NCBI GenBank assembly: GCA_030646655.1
Contig: JAUSLB010000274.1
Coordinates: forward strand, 1 to 5,845
Length of the DNA: 5,845 nt
Reading direction: 5' to 3'
From: Deltaproteobacteria bacterium
GTDB lineage: Bacteria > Desulfobacterota > GWC2-55-46
Shown here: in pieces, positions 1 through 5,796 of the stretch
How positions within the stretch are numbered: the stretch's first letter is position 1
How the letters are laid out: every line of letters begins with the position of its first letter
The notes under the pieces: generated by a model
Database searches by the model: none
Seen by the model: the letters and a program-made list of their open reading frames with translations, nothing else
Told to the model about the DNA's origin: nothing
Program-made: the position numbers and the translations under genes

Positions 1-15
1 AGCGTGCCTATTCGC

Positions 16-91
16 AGAAAGAGCCGTTTTCTAAAAGCGCACGATTTGAGATTGTGCCGTGCTGAGAGCACCCCCGCCGCTTATGGCGGGG
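16..91 (+). promoter_or_regulatory. Structured leader upstream of thiS
   Basis: Seen: four consecutive potential hairpins, at 16-32 (6 bp, AU-rich, weak), 39-57 (7 bp with one G-U pair, 5-base loop), 59-71 (GTGCT gag AGCAC) and 72-91 (CCCCGCC/GGCGGGG, 7 bp). GTGC at 54-57 can also pair with GCAC at 68-71, so the first stems compete. The only purine-rich ribosome-binding candidate for thiS (GGGG, 88-91) lies inside the last stem. Inference: this could be a leader that limits thiS translation, or the 72-91 stem may simply be a dispersed repeat. It does not match the TPP riboswitch. The upstream side is cut by the window edge. Confidence 0.4.
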
Positions 92-100
92 TAATTGAAT
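72..100 (-). repeat. Palindromic repeat, copy related to the 5744-5767 element
   Basis: Read on the minus strand, this stretch begins TTCAATTACCCCG and then forms the 7-bp stem described in the thiS leader. The start matches TTCAATTCCCCG at 5744-5755 apart from one extra base, and in both places a hairpin follows directly. The two stems differ in sequence, so family membership rests on the shared flank. Confidence 0.4.
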
Positions 101-101
101 T

Positions 102-302
102 ATGATAATACGGGTGAACGGCGAAGAGAGGATAATCGAGGACGGCACGACCATAGAAGCCCTCCTGAACGAGCTTAAGATAAAGCCTCAGGCCATGGCA
201 GTTGACCTCAACAGGGAGATAATCCCAAAGAGGCTCTATAATAACACCATGCTAAAGGACGGCGATTCGCTTGAGATAGTAAGGATGACGGGGGGAGGGT
301 AA
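102..302 (+). CDS. thiS: ThiS sulfur carrier protein
   Basis: This 66-residue ubiquitin-like protein carries sulfur for thiazole synthesis. In the family, the C-terminal glycine is adenylated by ThiF, converted to thiocarboxylate, and the sulfur is passed to the ThiG-bound intermediate. The length is normal for ThiS and the protein ends in TGGG, supplying the required terminal Gly-Gly. The N-terminal strand (IIRVNGEER), the central AVDLNREIIPK and the late DGDSLEIV are typical of the ThiS/MoaD fold. The ATG at 102 gives the standard N-terminus, but its only Shine-Dalgarno-like stretch (GGGG, 88-91) is buried in a hairpin. thiG starts 57 bases downstream on the same strand, the usual partner order. 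No thiF is visible nearby. Confidence 0.93.
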   Translation: MIIRVNGEERIIEDGTTIEALLNELKIKPQAMAVDLNREIIPKRLYNNTMLKDGDSLEIVRMTGGG

Positions 303-359
303 TCTAAATTAGATACGCGGCACTTTCCAGTCCCGCTATAAAAGAGGAGATTATTTTTC

Positions 360-1130
360 ATGGCTGATGTTTTAAAGATAGGTAAAAGGACATTCAGATC
401 CCGCCTGATGGTAGGCACAGGGAAATACCCTTCAAACGAGATAATGAAAAAGGCCTTGGAGGCCTCAGGCGCCGAGGTCGTTACGGTCGCGGTAAGGCGG
501 GTGAACCTGGACAGGTCAAGCGAATCGCTCCTCGACCATATAGACCTCAAGAAATACACGCTTCTCCCCAACACAGCCGGGTGCTATACGGCACAGGACG
601 CGATAAGGACGGCGCGGCTCGCAAGGGAGGCGTTCGAAACCGAGTTTGTAAAGCTCGAGGTCTTAGGGGATGACAGGACGCTATTCCCGGATAACGAGGC
701 CCTGCTTCAAGCCGCGAAGGTGCTCATAAAAGAAGGCTTCACCGTTCTCCCATATACGAACGACGACCCGATAATGGCAAAAAAACTCGAAGAGGCAGGC
801 TGCGCGGCTGTTATGCCTCTGGCGGCCCCTATAGGCTCAGGCCTCGGCATAAGGAATCCGTACAATATTATGATAATACTTGAGACGATAAAGGTTCCCG
901 TGATCGTGGACGCGGGCGTTGGCACGGCGTCTGATGCGGCCATAGCGATGGAGCTCGGCTGCCACGGGATACTCATGAATACAGGGATAGCCGGGGCGAA
1001 AGACCCGGTATCCATGGCAAGGGCCATGAACCTCGCTGTAGAGGCGGGAAGGCTCGCGTTCCTCTCAGGCAGGATCCCCAAGAAGCTCTACGCAACGGCA
1101 TCGAGCCCGCTTACGGGGCTTATAGAGTAG
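360..1130 (+). CDS. thiG: Thiazole synthase ThiG
   Basis: ThiG is a cytoplasmic TIM-barrel enzyme that builds thiazole phosphate carboxylate from 1-deoxy-D-xylulose 5-phosphate, dehydroglycine and the sulfur of ThiS thiocarboxylate. The 256-residue length is standard. The Schiff-base lysine is K98 in [10 protein letters not shown]100 and D184 ([11 protein letters not shown]) fit the catalytic acids known in the Bacillus enzyme. GTGKYPS (19-25), the LPNTAGC segment (69-75), [13 protein letters not shown] (152-164) and the [10 protein letters not shown] segment (207-216) are family landmarks. A clear ribosome-binding site (GAGGAG, 344-349) lies 10 bases before the ATG. Expected co-transcription with thiS; a terminator-like hairpin follows about 140 bases after the stop. 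The dehydroglycine source (ThiH or ThiO) is not in the window. Confidence 0.97.
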   Translation: MADVLKIGKRTFRSRLMVGTGKYPSNEIMKKALEASGAEVVTVAVRRVNLDRSSESLLDHIDLKKYTLLPNTAGCYTAQDAIRTARLAREAFETEFVKLEVLGDDRTLFPDNEALLQAAKVLIKEGFTVLPYTNDDPIMAKKLEEAGCAAVMPLAAPIGSGLGIRNPYNIMIILETIKVPVIVDAGVGTASDAAIAMELGCHGILMNTGIAGAKDPVSMARAMNLAVEAGRLAFLSGRIPKKLYATASSPLTGLIE

Positions 1131-1149
1131 CGGGGATTGAGGGGAGGGA

Positions 1150-1299
1150 TAGCAGGTTGCTTCAAGCCGCAACCTGCTAGACAATCCATGGAAGGATTGC
1201 CTAATTGCGAGACAAAAAAGTCGAGCAATTTGTGAGGCTTGGACGGAGGCAGTCCGGCCAAGCCGTGGCTGTAAAAGTCCAGGACGGACTTTTTTCAGC
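1150..1299 (+). other. Array of five tandem hairpins between thiG and lgt
   Basis: Seen: five potential stem-loops follow each other with only 2-5 bases between. They are 1150-1179 (11 bp, perfect, 8-base loop); 1182-1199 (CAATCC/GGATTG, 6 bp); 1203-1230 (6 bp, tandem GA/GA mismatch, 3 bp, A6 loop); 1236-1264 (7 bp, one A-G mismatch, 4 bp, 5-base loop); and 1268-1299 (4 bp, small internal loop, 8 bp). The last contains the terminator-like element. The region has no credible coding frame or ribosome-binding site. It could be an unrecognised structured RNA, a thiSG mRNA 3' end, or a mosaic of palindromic intergenic repeats. Its last segment is shared with the 5769-5782 region. Confidence 0.5.
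1273..1295 (+). terminator. Candidate intrinsic terminator after thiG
   Basis: The stem AAAAGTCC (1273-1280) pairs with GGACTTTT (1286-1293) around a 5-base loop, and the T-run extends to 1295. The shape fits a Rho-independent terminator ending thiSG, but only four pairs are G-C and the U-tract is mostly inside the stem, so it may be weak. The same stem read on the minus strand also ends in four U. It is embedded in the five-hairpin array. Confidence 0.5.
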
Positions 1300-1301
1300 A
1301 T
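1287..1301 (+). repeat. Shared intergenic motif GACTTTTTTCAGCAT
   Basis: This 15-base string recurs at 5769-5782 with one T fewer. Both copies lie in non-coding DNA next to hairpins. Here it forms the 3' arm of the terminator-like stem. Confidence 0.55.
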
Positions 1302-1354
1302 CCTGTTGGTAACACACACTCTTGGCAGCGGGTAAATCAGGGATTGATCGATTC

Positions 1355-1367
1355 AGGAGGCTTATTG
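1355..1367 (+). promoter_or_regulatory. Ribosome-binding site deciding the lgt start
   Basis: A consensus AGGAGG at 1355-1360 is followed four bases later by TTG at 1365, in frame with lgt. The spacing is slightly short. The alternative TTG at 1344 has only a GGGA directly touching it, which is too close for normal initiation. Confidence 0.7.
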
Positions 1368-2147
1368 CACCCGATACTATTCAAATGGGGCCTGATAGAA
1401 ATACGGTTCTACGGGCTTATGTATGTAATAGCCATACTTGTCGGGAGCTACCTTATCAAGACAGAGGTGAAGAGGAAGAATATCCGCATGACCGATGACG
1501 ATGTCATGAACTTCATCATCTGGACCGTCATCGGCGGGGTAGTCGGAGCAAGGATATATTATGTGCTCTTCAATCTAAGCTATTACCTCTCAAACCCGAA
1601 GGAGATACCGGCCATATGGCACGGCGGGCTCGCGATCCACGGAGGCCTCATAGGAGGCATTCTCGTAGCTTGGCTGTACCTAAAAAGGCGGGAGGTCAAA
1701 TTCTGGCGGATGGCTGACGCTGTGGCGCCGGTCATTATTCTCGGGCAGGCATTCGGCAGGTTCGGGAACTTCATGAACGGGGACGCGCACGGAAGGCCCA
1801 CTACAATGCCGTGGGGCATAGTCTTTCCGCCCGGGTCCATCGCCGGGACCGAATTTCCCAACATCCCCCTCCACCCGACGATGCTCTATGAGCTTGCCAT
1901 AAATTTTCTGATATTCTGCTTTCTCTGGTTCGGGCTTAGAAAAAAGGGGCACAGGGACGGCTTCATATTCGCGTCCTATATCGCGCTCTACTCTACAGGG
2001 AGGTTCATAGTAGAGCACTTCAGGGCCGATAGCCTGATGCTCGGCCCCATCAGGGTCGCTCAACTCGTGAGCATAACGATCGCCGTGACAGCCGCGGTCT
2101 TAATTATAAGTAAAAGGCTCTGGGAGCCTTCGACAAAGAGGGGTTAA
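1365..2147 (+). CDS. lgt: Prolipoprotein diacylglyceryl transferase Lgt
   Basis: Lgt is an inner-membrane enzyme that transfers diacylglycerol from phosphatidylglycerol to the lipobox cysteine of prolipoproteins, the first step of lipoprotein maturation. I choose the TTG at 1365: AGGAGG (1355-1360) lies just upstream and it gives the typical start MHPILF and a 260-residue protein. An in-frame TTG at 1344 would add seven residues but has only a purine patch touching it. About seven hydrophobic segments are visible (roughly 19-31, 47-69, 88-105, 118-131, 178-190, 199-210, 234-248). Signatures are WHGGLAIHGG (85-94), GRFGNFMNGDAHGR (131-144, the Lgt motif), HPTMLYE (170-176) and GRFIVEHFR (212-220, with the late conserved arginine). 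thiE begins one base after the stop, so the two are probably translated together. Confidence 0.95.
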   Translation: MHPILFKWGLIEIRFYGLMYVIAILVGSYLIKTEVKRKNIRMTDDDVMNFIIWTVIGGVVGARIYYVLFNLSYYLSNPKEIPAIWHGGLAIHGGLIGGILVAWLYLKRREVKFWRMADAVAPVIILGQAFGRFGNFMNGDAHGRPTTMPWGIVFPPGSIAGTEFPNIPLHPTMLYELAINFLIFCFLWFGLRKKGHRDGFIFASYIALYSTGRFIVEHFRADSLMLGPIRVAQLVSITIAVTAAVLIISKRLWEPSTKRG

Positions 2148-2148
2148 G

Positions 2149-2775
2149 TTGTCCGGAGTTTATCTTGTTACAGACAGGCGGCTCGTCGGGGATATTGTAG
2201 AAGCTGTTGAAAGCGCCTTGGAAGGCGGGGTCAAACTCGTTCAGCTCAGGGAAAAAGACCTCGGAGGCAAAGACCTCCTTGAGCTTGCAAAAAAAATAAG
2301 GAAAAAGACCTTAGAGTTTGGAGCGAGGCTTATCATAAACGACAGGCTCGATGTAGCGCTATTATCCGGTGCGGACGGGGTCCACCTCGGGCAGAATAGC
2401 TTCTCCCCTAAGGACGCGAGGAAGATTATCGGCGGTAGAAGGCTTATAGGCGTTTCAACCCATTCGCTTGAGGAGGCAAAGAGGGCAGAGGCCGAGGGGG
2501 CTGACCTCATCACATTCGGCCCTGTATATTATACGGCATCCAAAGCCCCTTACGGAGAGCCGTTAGGCACGGGGTTGTTGAAAGAGGCATGCGGGAAGGT
2601 GAAAATCCCTGTCTATGCCATAGGCGGCATAAAAAGGGAGAATGTAAAAGAGGCAGCCGCTTCCGGCGCAGAGGGTGTGGCGGTCATATCTGCCATCCTC
2701 GGGAGCAGCGATATAAAAAGGAGCGCGGAAGAGCTTACGGGGGAGCTCAGGGATTTAAAAGCGGACAGAAAATAG
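2149..2775 (+). CDS. thiE: Thiamine-phosphate synthase ThiE
   Basis: ThiE is a cytoplasmic TIM-barrel enzyme that condenses HMP pyrophosphate with thiazole phosphate, giving thiamine phosphate and pyrophosphate. The 208-residue protein has the full motif series: YLVTDR (5-10), QLREK (32-36, substrate and pyrophosphate contacts), INDR (63-66), GADGVHLGQ (74-82, metal-binding Asp76), GVSTHS (101-106), FGPVYYTASK (123-132), YAIGGI (156-161) and VAVISAI (177-183). The usual T-x-T-K loop reads T-A-S-K, a conservative change. It starts with TTG at 2149, with AAGAGGGG ending at 2143 as ribosome-binding site, which overlaps the end of lgt. This is a monofunctional ThiE, without a fused ThiD. The one-base gap to lgt implies coupling. 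Confidence 0.96.
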   Translation: MSGVYLVTDRRLVGDIVEAVESALEGGVKLVQLREKDLGGKDLLELAKKIRKKTLEFGARLIINDRLDVALLSGADGVHLGQNSFSPKDARKIIGGRRLIGVSTHSLEEAKRAEAEGADLITFGPVYYTASKAPYGEPLGTGLLKEACGKVKIPVYAIGGIKRENVKEAAASGAEGVAVISAILGSSDIKRSAEELTGELRDLKADRK

Positions 2776-2793
2776 GCAAGGGACTTTTCTGAC

Positions 2794-2816
2794 AGGCGGG
2801 AACTCCTCTCCCGCCT
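2794..2816 (+). promoter_or_regulatory. Hairpin between thiE and thiC
   Basis: AGGCGGGA (2794-2801) pairs perfectly with TCCCGCCT (2809-2816) around a 7-base loop, an 8-bp stable stem. No U-tract follows, so it is not a standard intrinsic terminator. It could act as an intercistronic processing or stability element. The 78-base gap has no TPP-aptamer motifs. Confidence 0.45.
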
Positions 2817-2853
2817 ATCGCCCAACAGATTCACCAAATTTAAGGGAGCCATT

Positions 2854-4122
2854 ATGACCCAGCTTGAAGCAGCCCGTAAGGGCATAATAACAGAAGAGAT
2901 GAAAAAGTCCGCGCTTTCAGAAGGCGTGGAGCCTGAGCACATAAGGAAGGGCGTAGAGGAGGGCGTGATAATAATAACGAAAAACCTCCTCCACCGCTCG
3001 ATTAATGGCCTTGCCGTGGGCAAAGGCCTGAGGACCAAGGTAAACGCGAATATCGGCTCCTCGCAGGACCATGTGGATGTAAAAGAGGAGATCGAAAAGC
3101 TTAAGGCAGCTATAGAGGCAGGCGCTGACGCCGTGATGGACCTATCGACCGGCGGGGACTTAAACGGTATAAGAAGGGCGATTATGGATGAGTCCTCCGT
3201 GCCCATCGGGACGGTCCCTGTTTATCAGGCGGCTTACGACGCGAGGAAAAAGGGCAAATCCTTTGTGGAGCTCGAAGGAGATGAGATATTCGACTCCATC
3301 GAGACCCACGCTACCGACGGGGTTGACTTCGTCACGGTCCACTGCGGTGTGACGCAAAAATCCGTAGAGAGGATAAAAAAAGAGGGGCGCATAATGGGGA
3401 TCGTCAGCAGGGGAGGGGCGCTTACTGCTGAGTGGATGAAGTTCAATAAAAAGGAGAACCCCCTGTTCGAGGACTTCCCGCGCCTCTTAAAGATCGCGAA
3501 AAAGTATGACCTCGTCCTAAGCCTCGGCGACGGCCTAAGGCCCGGATGCCTTGCGGACGCTACCGACAGGGGGCAGGTCCAGGAGCTTATAATCTTGGGA
3601 GAGCTCGCCAAAAGCGCCTCGGAAGAGGGCGTTCAGGTCATGATAGAGGGCCCCGGCCATGTGCCCATGGACCAGATAGAGGCGAATGTACTCTTACAGA
3701 AGAGGCTCTGCAACGGAGCGCCTTTCTATGTGCTCGGGCCGCTTGTAACGGACATCGCGCCCGGCTACGACCACATAACTTCAGCCATAGGCGGGGCCAT
3801 AGCCGCTTCCGCAGGAGCGGATTTTCTCTGCTATGTGACGCCGAGCGAGCATCTAAGGCTCCCTACCATAGAGGATGTGAAGGAGGGCGTCATAGCCTCC
3901 AGGATCGCGGCCCATGCGGGCGATATTGCAAAGAAGGCAAAAGGCGCGATGGAGGCTGACATAAGGCTCGCCAAGGCGAGAAAGGCGATGGACTGGGACG
4001 GGCAGATAAGATTGTCGATAGACCCCAAGAGGGCGCGCAGTTTAAGGGATACCAGCCCGCCCGAGGACTCGGATGTGTGCACCATGTGCGGGAGCCTGTG
4101 CGCGATAAAGATACAGGGATAA
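2854..4122 (+). CDS. thiC: HMP-phosphate synthase ThiC, short form
   Basis: ThiC is a radical SAM enzyme that rearranges 5-aminoimidazole ribotide into HMP phosphate, the pyrimidine half of thiamine. At 422 residues it lacks the N-terminal domain of the roughly 600-residue enterobacterial and plant enzymes, as in many anaerobes and archaea. Core motifs are present: NANIGSS (64-70), DLSTGGD (96-102), THATDGVDFVTVHCG (151-165), SRGGAL (185-190), SLGDGLRPGC (223-232), EGPGHVP (265-271), TDIAPGYDHITSAIGG (299-314) and TPSEHLRLP (329-337). H269 and H333 are the likely zinc ligands. The C-terminal cluster cysteines are C409, C412 and C416, spaced CX2CX3C rather than the usual CX2CX4C. AAGGGAG (2842-2848) sits five bases before the ATG. 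No TPP riboswitch precedes it; it may be read from the lgt-thiE transcript. Confidence 0.97.
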   Translation: MTQLEAARKGIITEEMKKSALSEGVEPEHIRKGVEEGVIIITKNLLHRSINGLAVGKGLRTKVNANIGSSQDHVDVKEEIEKLKAAIEAGADAVMDLSTGGDLNGIRRAIMDESSVPIGTVPVYQAAYDARKKGKSFVELEGDEIFDSIETHATDGVDFVTVHCGVTQKSVERIKKEGRIMGIVSRGGALTAEWMKFNKKENPLFEDFPRLLKIAKKYDLVLSLGDGLRPGCLADATDRGQVQELIILGELAKSASEEGVQVMIEGPGHVPMDQIEANVLLQKRLCNGAPFYVLGPLVTDIAPGYDHITSAIGGAIAASAGADFLCYVTPSEHLRLPTIEDVKEGVIASRIAAHAGDIAKKAKGAMEADIRLAKARKAMDWDGQIRLSIDPKRARSLRDTSPPEDSDVCTMCGSLCAIKIQG

Positions 4123-4176
4123 AGTAATAAAAGTAAAAACCTTGCGGTATTATTAATCCCTTTTGCTATAAACAAA

Positions 4177-4208
4177 AAAGGCGGGCTTTTGGCCCGCCTT
4201 TCATTTTT
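4177..4208. terminator. Bidirectional intrinsic terminator between convergent genes
   Basis: AAAGGCGGGC (4177-4186) pairs perfectly with GCCCGCCTTT (4192-4201) over 10 bp around a TTTTG loop. On the + strand T-rich sequence follows (TTTCATTTTT), ending thiC. On the minus strand the A-run at 4174-4179 becomes a U-tract, ending the cyclase gene whose stop is at 4223. Position between two convergent genes supports a shared terminator. Confidence 0.9.
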
Positions 4209-4222
4209 GTCTTTGTCCTTCT

Positions 4223-5671
4223 TTACCCCTCAGCCACCTTTACGCAGTTCTTTCCGCTCCACTTCGACCTGTAGAGCGCGTCGTCGGCGTGGTTCACGAG
4301 GTCGCCTGAGTTCATCGCGCCCTTCTGGGGGTAAGAGGCCACCCCGAAGCTCATCGTGATCCTATCGTTCACGAGCCCGGCATAGGCGTGGCTCTCTATC
4401 ATCTCCCTAATCCTTTCGGCCTCATCCACCGCGCCCTTAAGGAGCGTATGCGGCAGTATTACGGCGAACTCCTCCCCGCCGTAGCGCGCGACGATATCGG
4501 TCTTCCTGACGCCCCTTTTTACCATCGCGGCTATCTCTTTTAAAACTATGTCCCCGATCCTGTGGCCGTAGGTGTCGTTTACGTTCTTGAAGTTGTCTAT
4601 GTCCATCATTATGAGCGAAAGCGGCGTTTCGTACCTGACGGCCCTCTCGAACTCCTCCTCGAGCCTTGCGTAGAAGAAGTTATGGTTATAAAGGGAGGTG
4701 AGCTGGTCTTTGACCGCTATCTCCTTGAGGAAATCCTTCTCCCTGCTGACCTTCTCGAAAAGCCGCGCGTTTTTCAGGGCGTAGAAAGAGGCGTTGGCCA
4801 CGATCCTGCAGAAATTTATCTCTTTTTGCGTGAACCCATGCTCCCTCTTCCTCGTCCTCAGAAAGAGGGTGCCGAGGACCTCGTCGTTAAAGACTATCGG
4901 GACTATAAGGAGGCTCATGTCCTTAAGGGCCTGTATCTTGTCCTTTATGATGGACATGATGGGGTTGTTAACCACATCCTCAAGGGCAAGGGGGGCCTTG
5001 GTATTTATGACCTGCCTTATCTCCGGGTAGTTGGCGAGGTCGATCTTTAGCTCCTTGACCGAGGGGTCTTCGTGCGAGGCGAGGACATACCCCTCGTCAT
5101 CCTTTACTATGAGGACGATAGAGCAGCGGACAGCCTCCGTAACCCACGCCACCTTTGTCACTATCGTATTAAGCACCTCGGAGGGGTCGAGGGTGGCGGA
5201 CATGGCGTTCGATATCGCGAGTATCGTTTCAAGGTTCTTTTTGTCCTCTTCGATCTGCCTGTAGAAATCGCTTATGCGGAGCTGCGCCTTCACCCGGGCG
5301 ATGAGCTCGGTCTCGTTAATCGGCTTTACTATGAAGTCGTCAGCGCCGTCAGAAAGAGAGCCTACGATCGTATCCTTGTCGCCCTGCATCGATACGATTA
5401 TTATGGAAGGCCGGGAAGGGAGCAGCATATTCCTTATCTCCCTTAAGACCGTCCTGCCGTCCATGCCGGGCATAACGAGGTCAAGGAGCACCACCGAGGG
5501 TTTCCATTCGGGGATTACCTTAAGGCCTTCGCCGCCGTCCTGAGCGTGCTTCGTCTCATAGCCGTTTGAGCGCAGGATATCTTCGAGTATGGCCCTGTGG
5601 GTAAGGTTATCGTCTATGATGAGGACCCTGTTATTTTTAGTCCCGGTCCTTAATTCCAGATTAACACCCAT
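4223..5671 (-). CDS. Response regulator with REC, GAF and GGDEF domains (diguanylate cyclase)
   Basis: This 482-residue cytoplasmic protein likely makes cyclic di-GMP in response to phosphorylation. The receiver domain (about 14-133) has acidic D20/D21, phospho-acceptor D64 in LLDLVMPGMDG, S94 and K116 (VKP). A GAF domain (about 145-305), flanked by probable helical linkers, could bind a small ligand or mediate dimerisation. The C-terminal GGDEF domain (about 312-480) has DQLTSLYNHNFF, the metal-binding D357 in MMDIDNFKNVND, the active GGEEF at 398-402, and an intact inhibitory I-site RKTD (389-392). All catalytic residues therefore look functional and product inhibition is expected. No transmembrane segment is seen. 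ATG at 5671 has AAAAGGA about ten bases upstream. The cognate kinase is not in the window. It converges on thiC and seems unrelated to thiamine synthesis. Codon use matches the neighbours. Confidence 0.93.
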   Translation of the reverse strand: MGVNLELRTGTKNNRVLIIDDNLTHRAILEDILRSNGYETKHAQDGGEGLKVIPEWKPSVVLLDLVMPGMDGRTVLREIRNMLLPSRPSIIIVSMQGDKDTIVGSLSDGADDFIVKPINETELIARVKAQLRISDFYRQIEEDKKNLETILAISNAMSATLDPSEVLNTIVTKVAWVTEAVRCSIVLIVKDDEGYVLASHEDPSVKELKIDLANYPEIRQVINTKAPLALEDVVNNPIMSIIKDKIQALKDMSLLIVPIVFNDEVLGTLFLRTRKREHGFTQKEINFCRIVANASFYALKNARLFEKVSREKDFLKEIAVKDQLTSLYNHNFFYARLEEEFERAVRYETPLSLIMMDIDNFKNVNDTYGHRIGDIVLKEIAAMVKRGVRKTDIVARYGGEEFAVILPHTLLKGAVDEAERIREMIESHAYAGLVNDRITMSFGVASYPQKGAMNSGDLVNHADDALYRSKWSGKNCVKVAEG

Positions 5672-5721
5672 CGCTGTTTGATCCTTTTGATGATGTCGGG
5701 TTCAAAAGATTCGCCCAAAGA

Positions 5722-5743
5722 GAATTCAATCCCTCACTGAGGG
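5722..5743. repeat. Short dyad with CCCTC/GAGGG stem
   Basis: CCCTC (5731-5735) pairs with GAGGG (5739-5743). TTCAAT(T)CCC occurs just before the stem (5725-5733) and again just after it (5744-5753), and GAATT/AATTC flank the dyad at 5722-5751. It lies about 50-80 bases upstream of the cyclase start, so an operator or mRNA leader hairpin is possible, but it also resembles the neighbouring repeats. Confidence 0.35.
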
Positions 5744-5767
5744 TTCAATTCCCCGAAGCTTGCTTCG
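5744..5767. repeat. Palindromic repeat, CGAAG-CTTG-CTTCG stem
   Basis: The flank TTCAATTCCC leads into CGAAG (5754-5758), a CTTG loop and CTTCG (5763-5767). CUUG is a stable RNA tetraloop. The core matches the stem at 5800-5813 except for one compensatory pair, A-T here and C-G there, which suggests a family of structure-conserved intergenic repeats. Confidence 0.6.
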
Positions 5768-5768
5768 A

Positions 5769-5782
5769 GACTTTTTCAGCAT
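5769..5782 (+). repeat. Shared intergenic motif GACTTTTTCAGCAT, second copy
   Basis: It is nearly identical to 1287-1301 but is not preceded by the same stem arm, so it does not form the same hairpin. Its presence between two palindromes suggests a composite repeat. Confidence 0.55.
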
Positions 5783-5796
5783 AGAGGTCTTCGATA

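Noticed and set aside
54..110. CTGAGA at 62-67 before thiS, plus a later TGAATTATGATAATAC stretch, suggesting a TPP riboswitch
   Set aside because: The aptamer needs a P3 stem before CUGAGA and a CCUGAUC core after it. Only five bases lie between the possible P2 strand and the motif, the core is missing, and a GC hairpin interrupts the order.
303..313. Perfect dyad TCTAAATTAGA after thiS as a possible operator or hairpin
   Set aside because: The one-base centre cannot form an RNA loop, and a short AT-rich palindrome between co-transcribed genes is easily due to chance.
1150..1299. CRISPR array or tRNA cluster as an explanation of the repeated hairpins
   Set aside because: The stems differ in sequence, so there is no regular direct repeat and spacer pattern, and no cloverleaf with a T-loop GTTCRA and CCA-side acceptor pairing was found.
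1065..1319. Minus-strand open frame covering the thiG end and the hairpin array
   Set aside because: It overlaps thiG and the palindromes; the composition (Arg, Leu, Pro-rich) and lack of motifs do not support a protein.
2613..3206. 197-residue minus-strand open frame across the end of thiE and start of thiC
   Set aside because: It lies antisense to two well-supported genes, is low in complexity (serine-rich), and has no family resemblance; it is a shadow of the codon pattern.
3546..3959. 137-residue + strand open frame inside thiC
   Set aside because: It is a different frame of the conserved thiC core, rich in Arg and Gly, with no recognisable domain.
4562..5050. 162-residue + strand open frame opposite the cyclase gene
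   Set aside because: It is the antisense of the GAF and GGDEF coding sequence, which has complete catalytic motifs on the minus strand.
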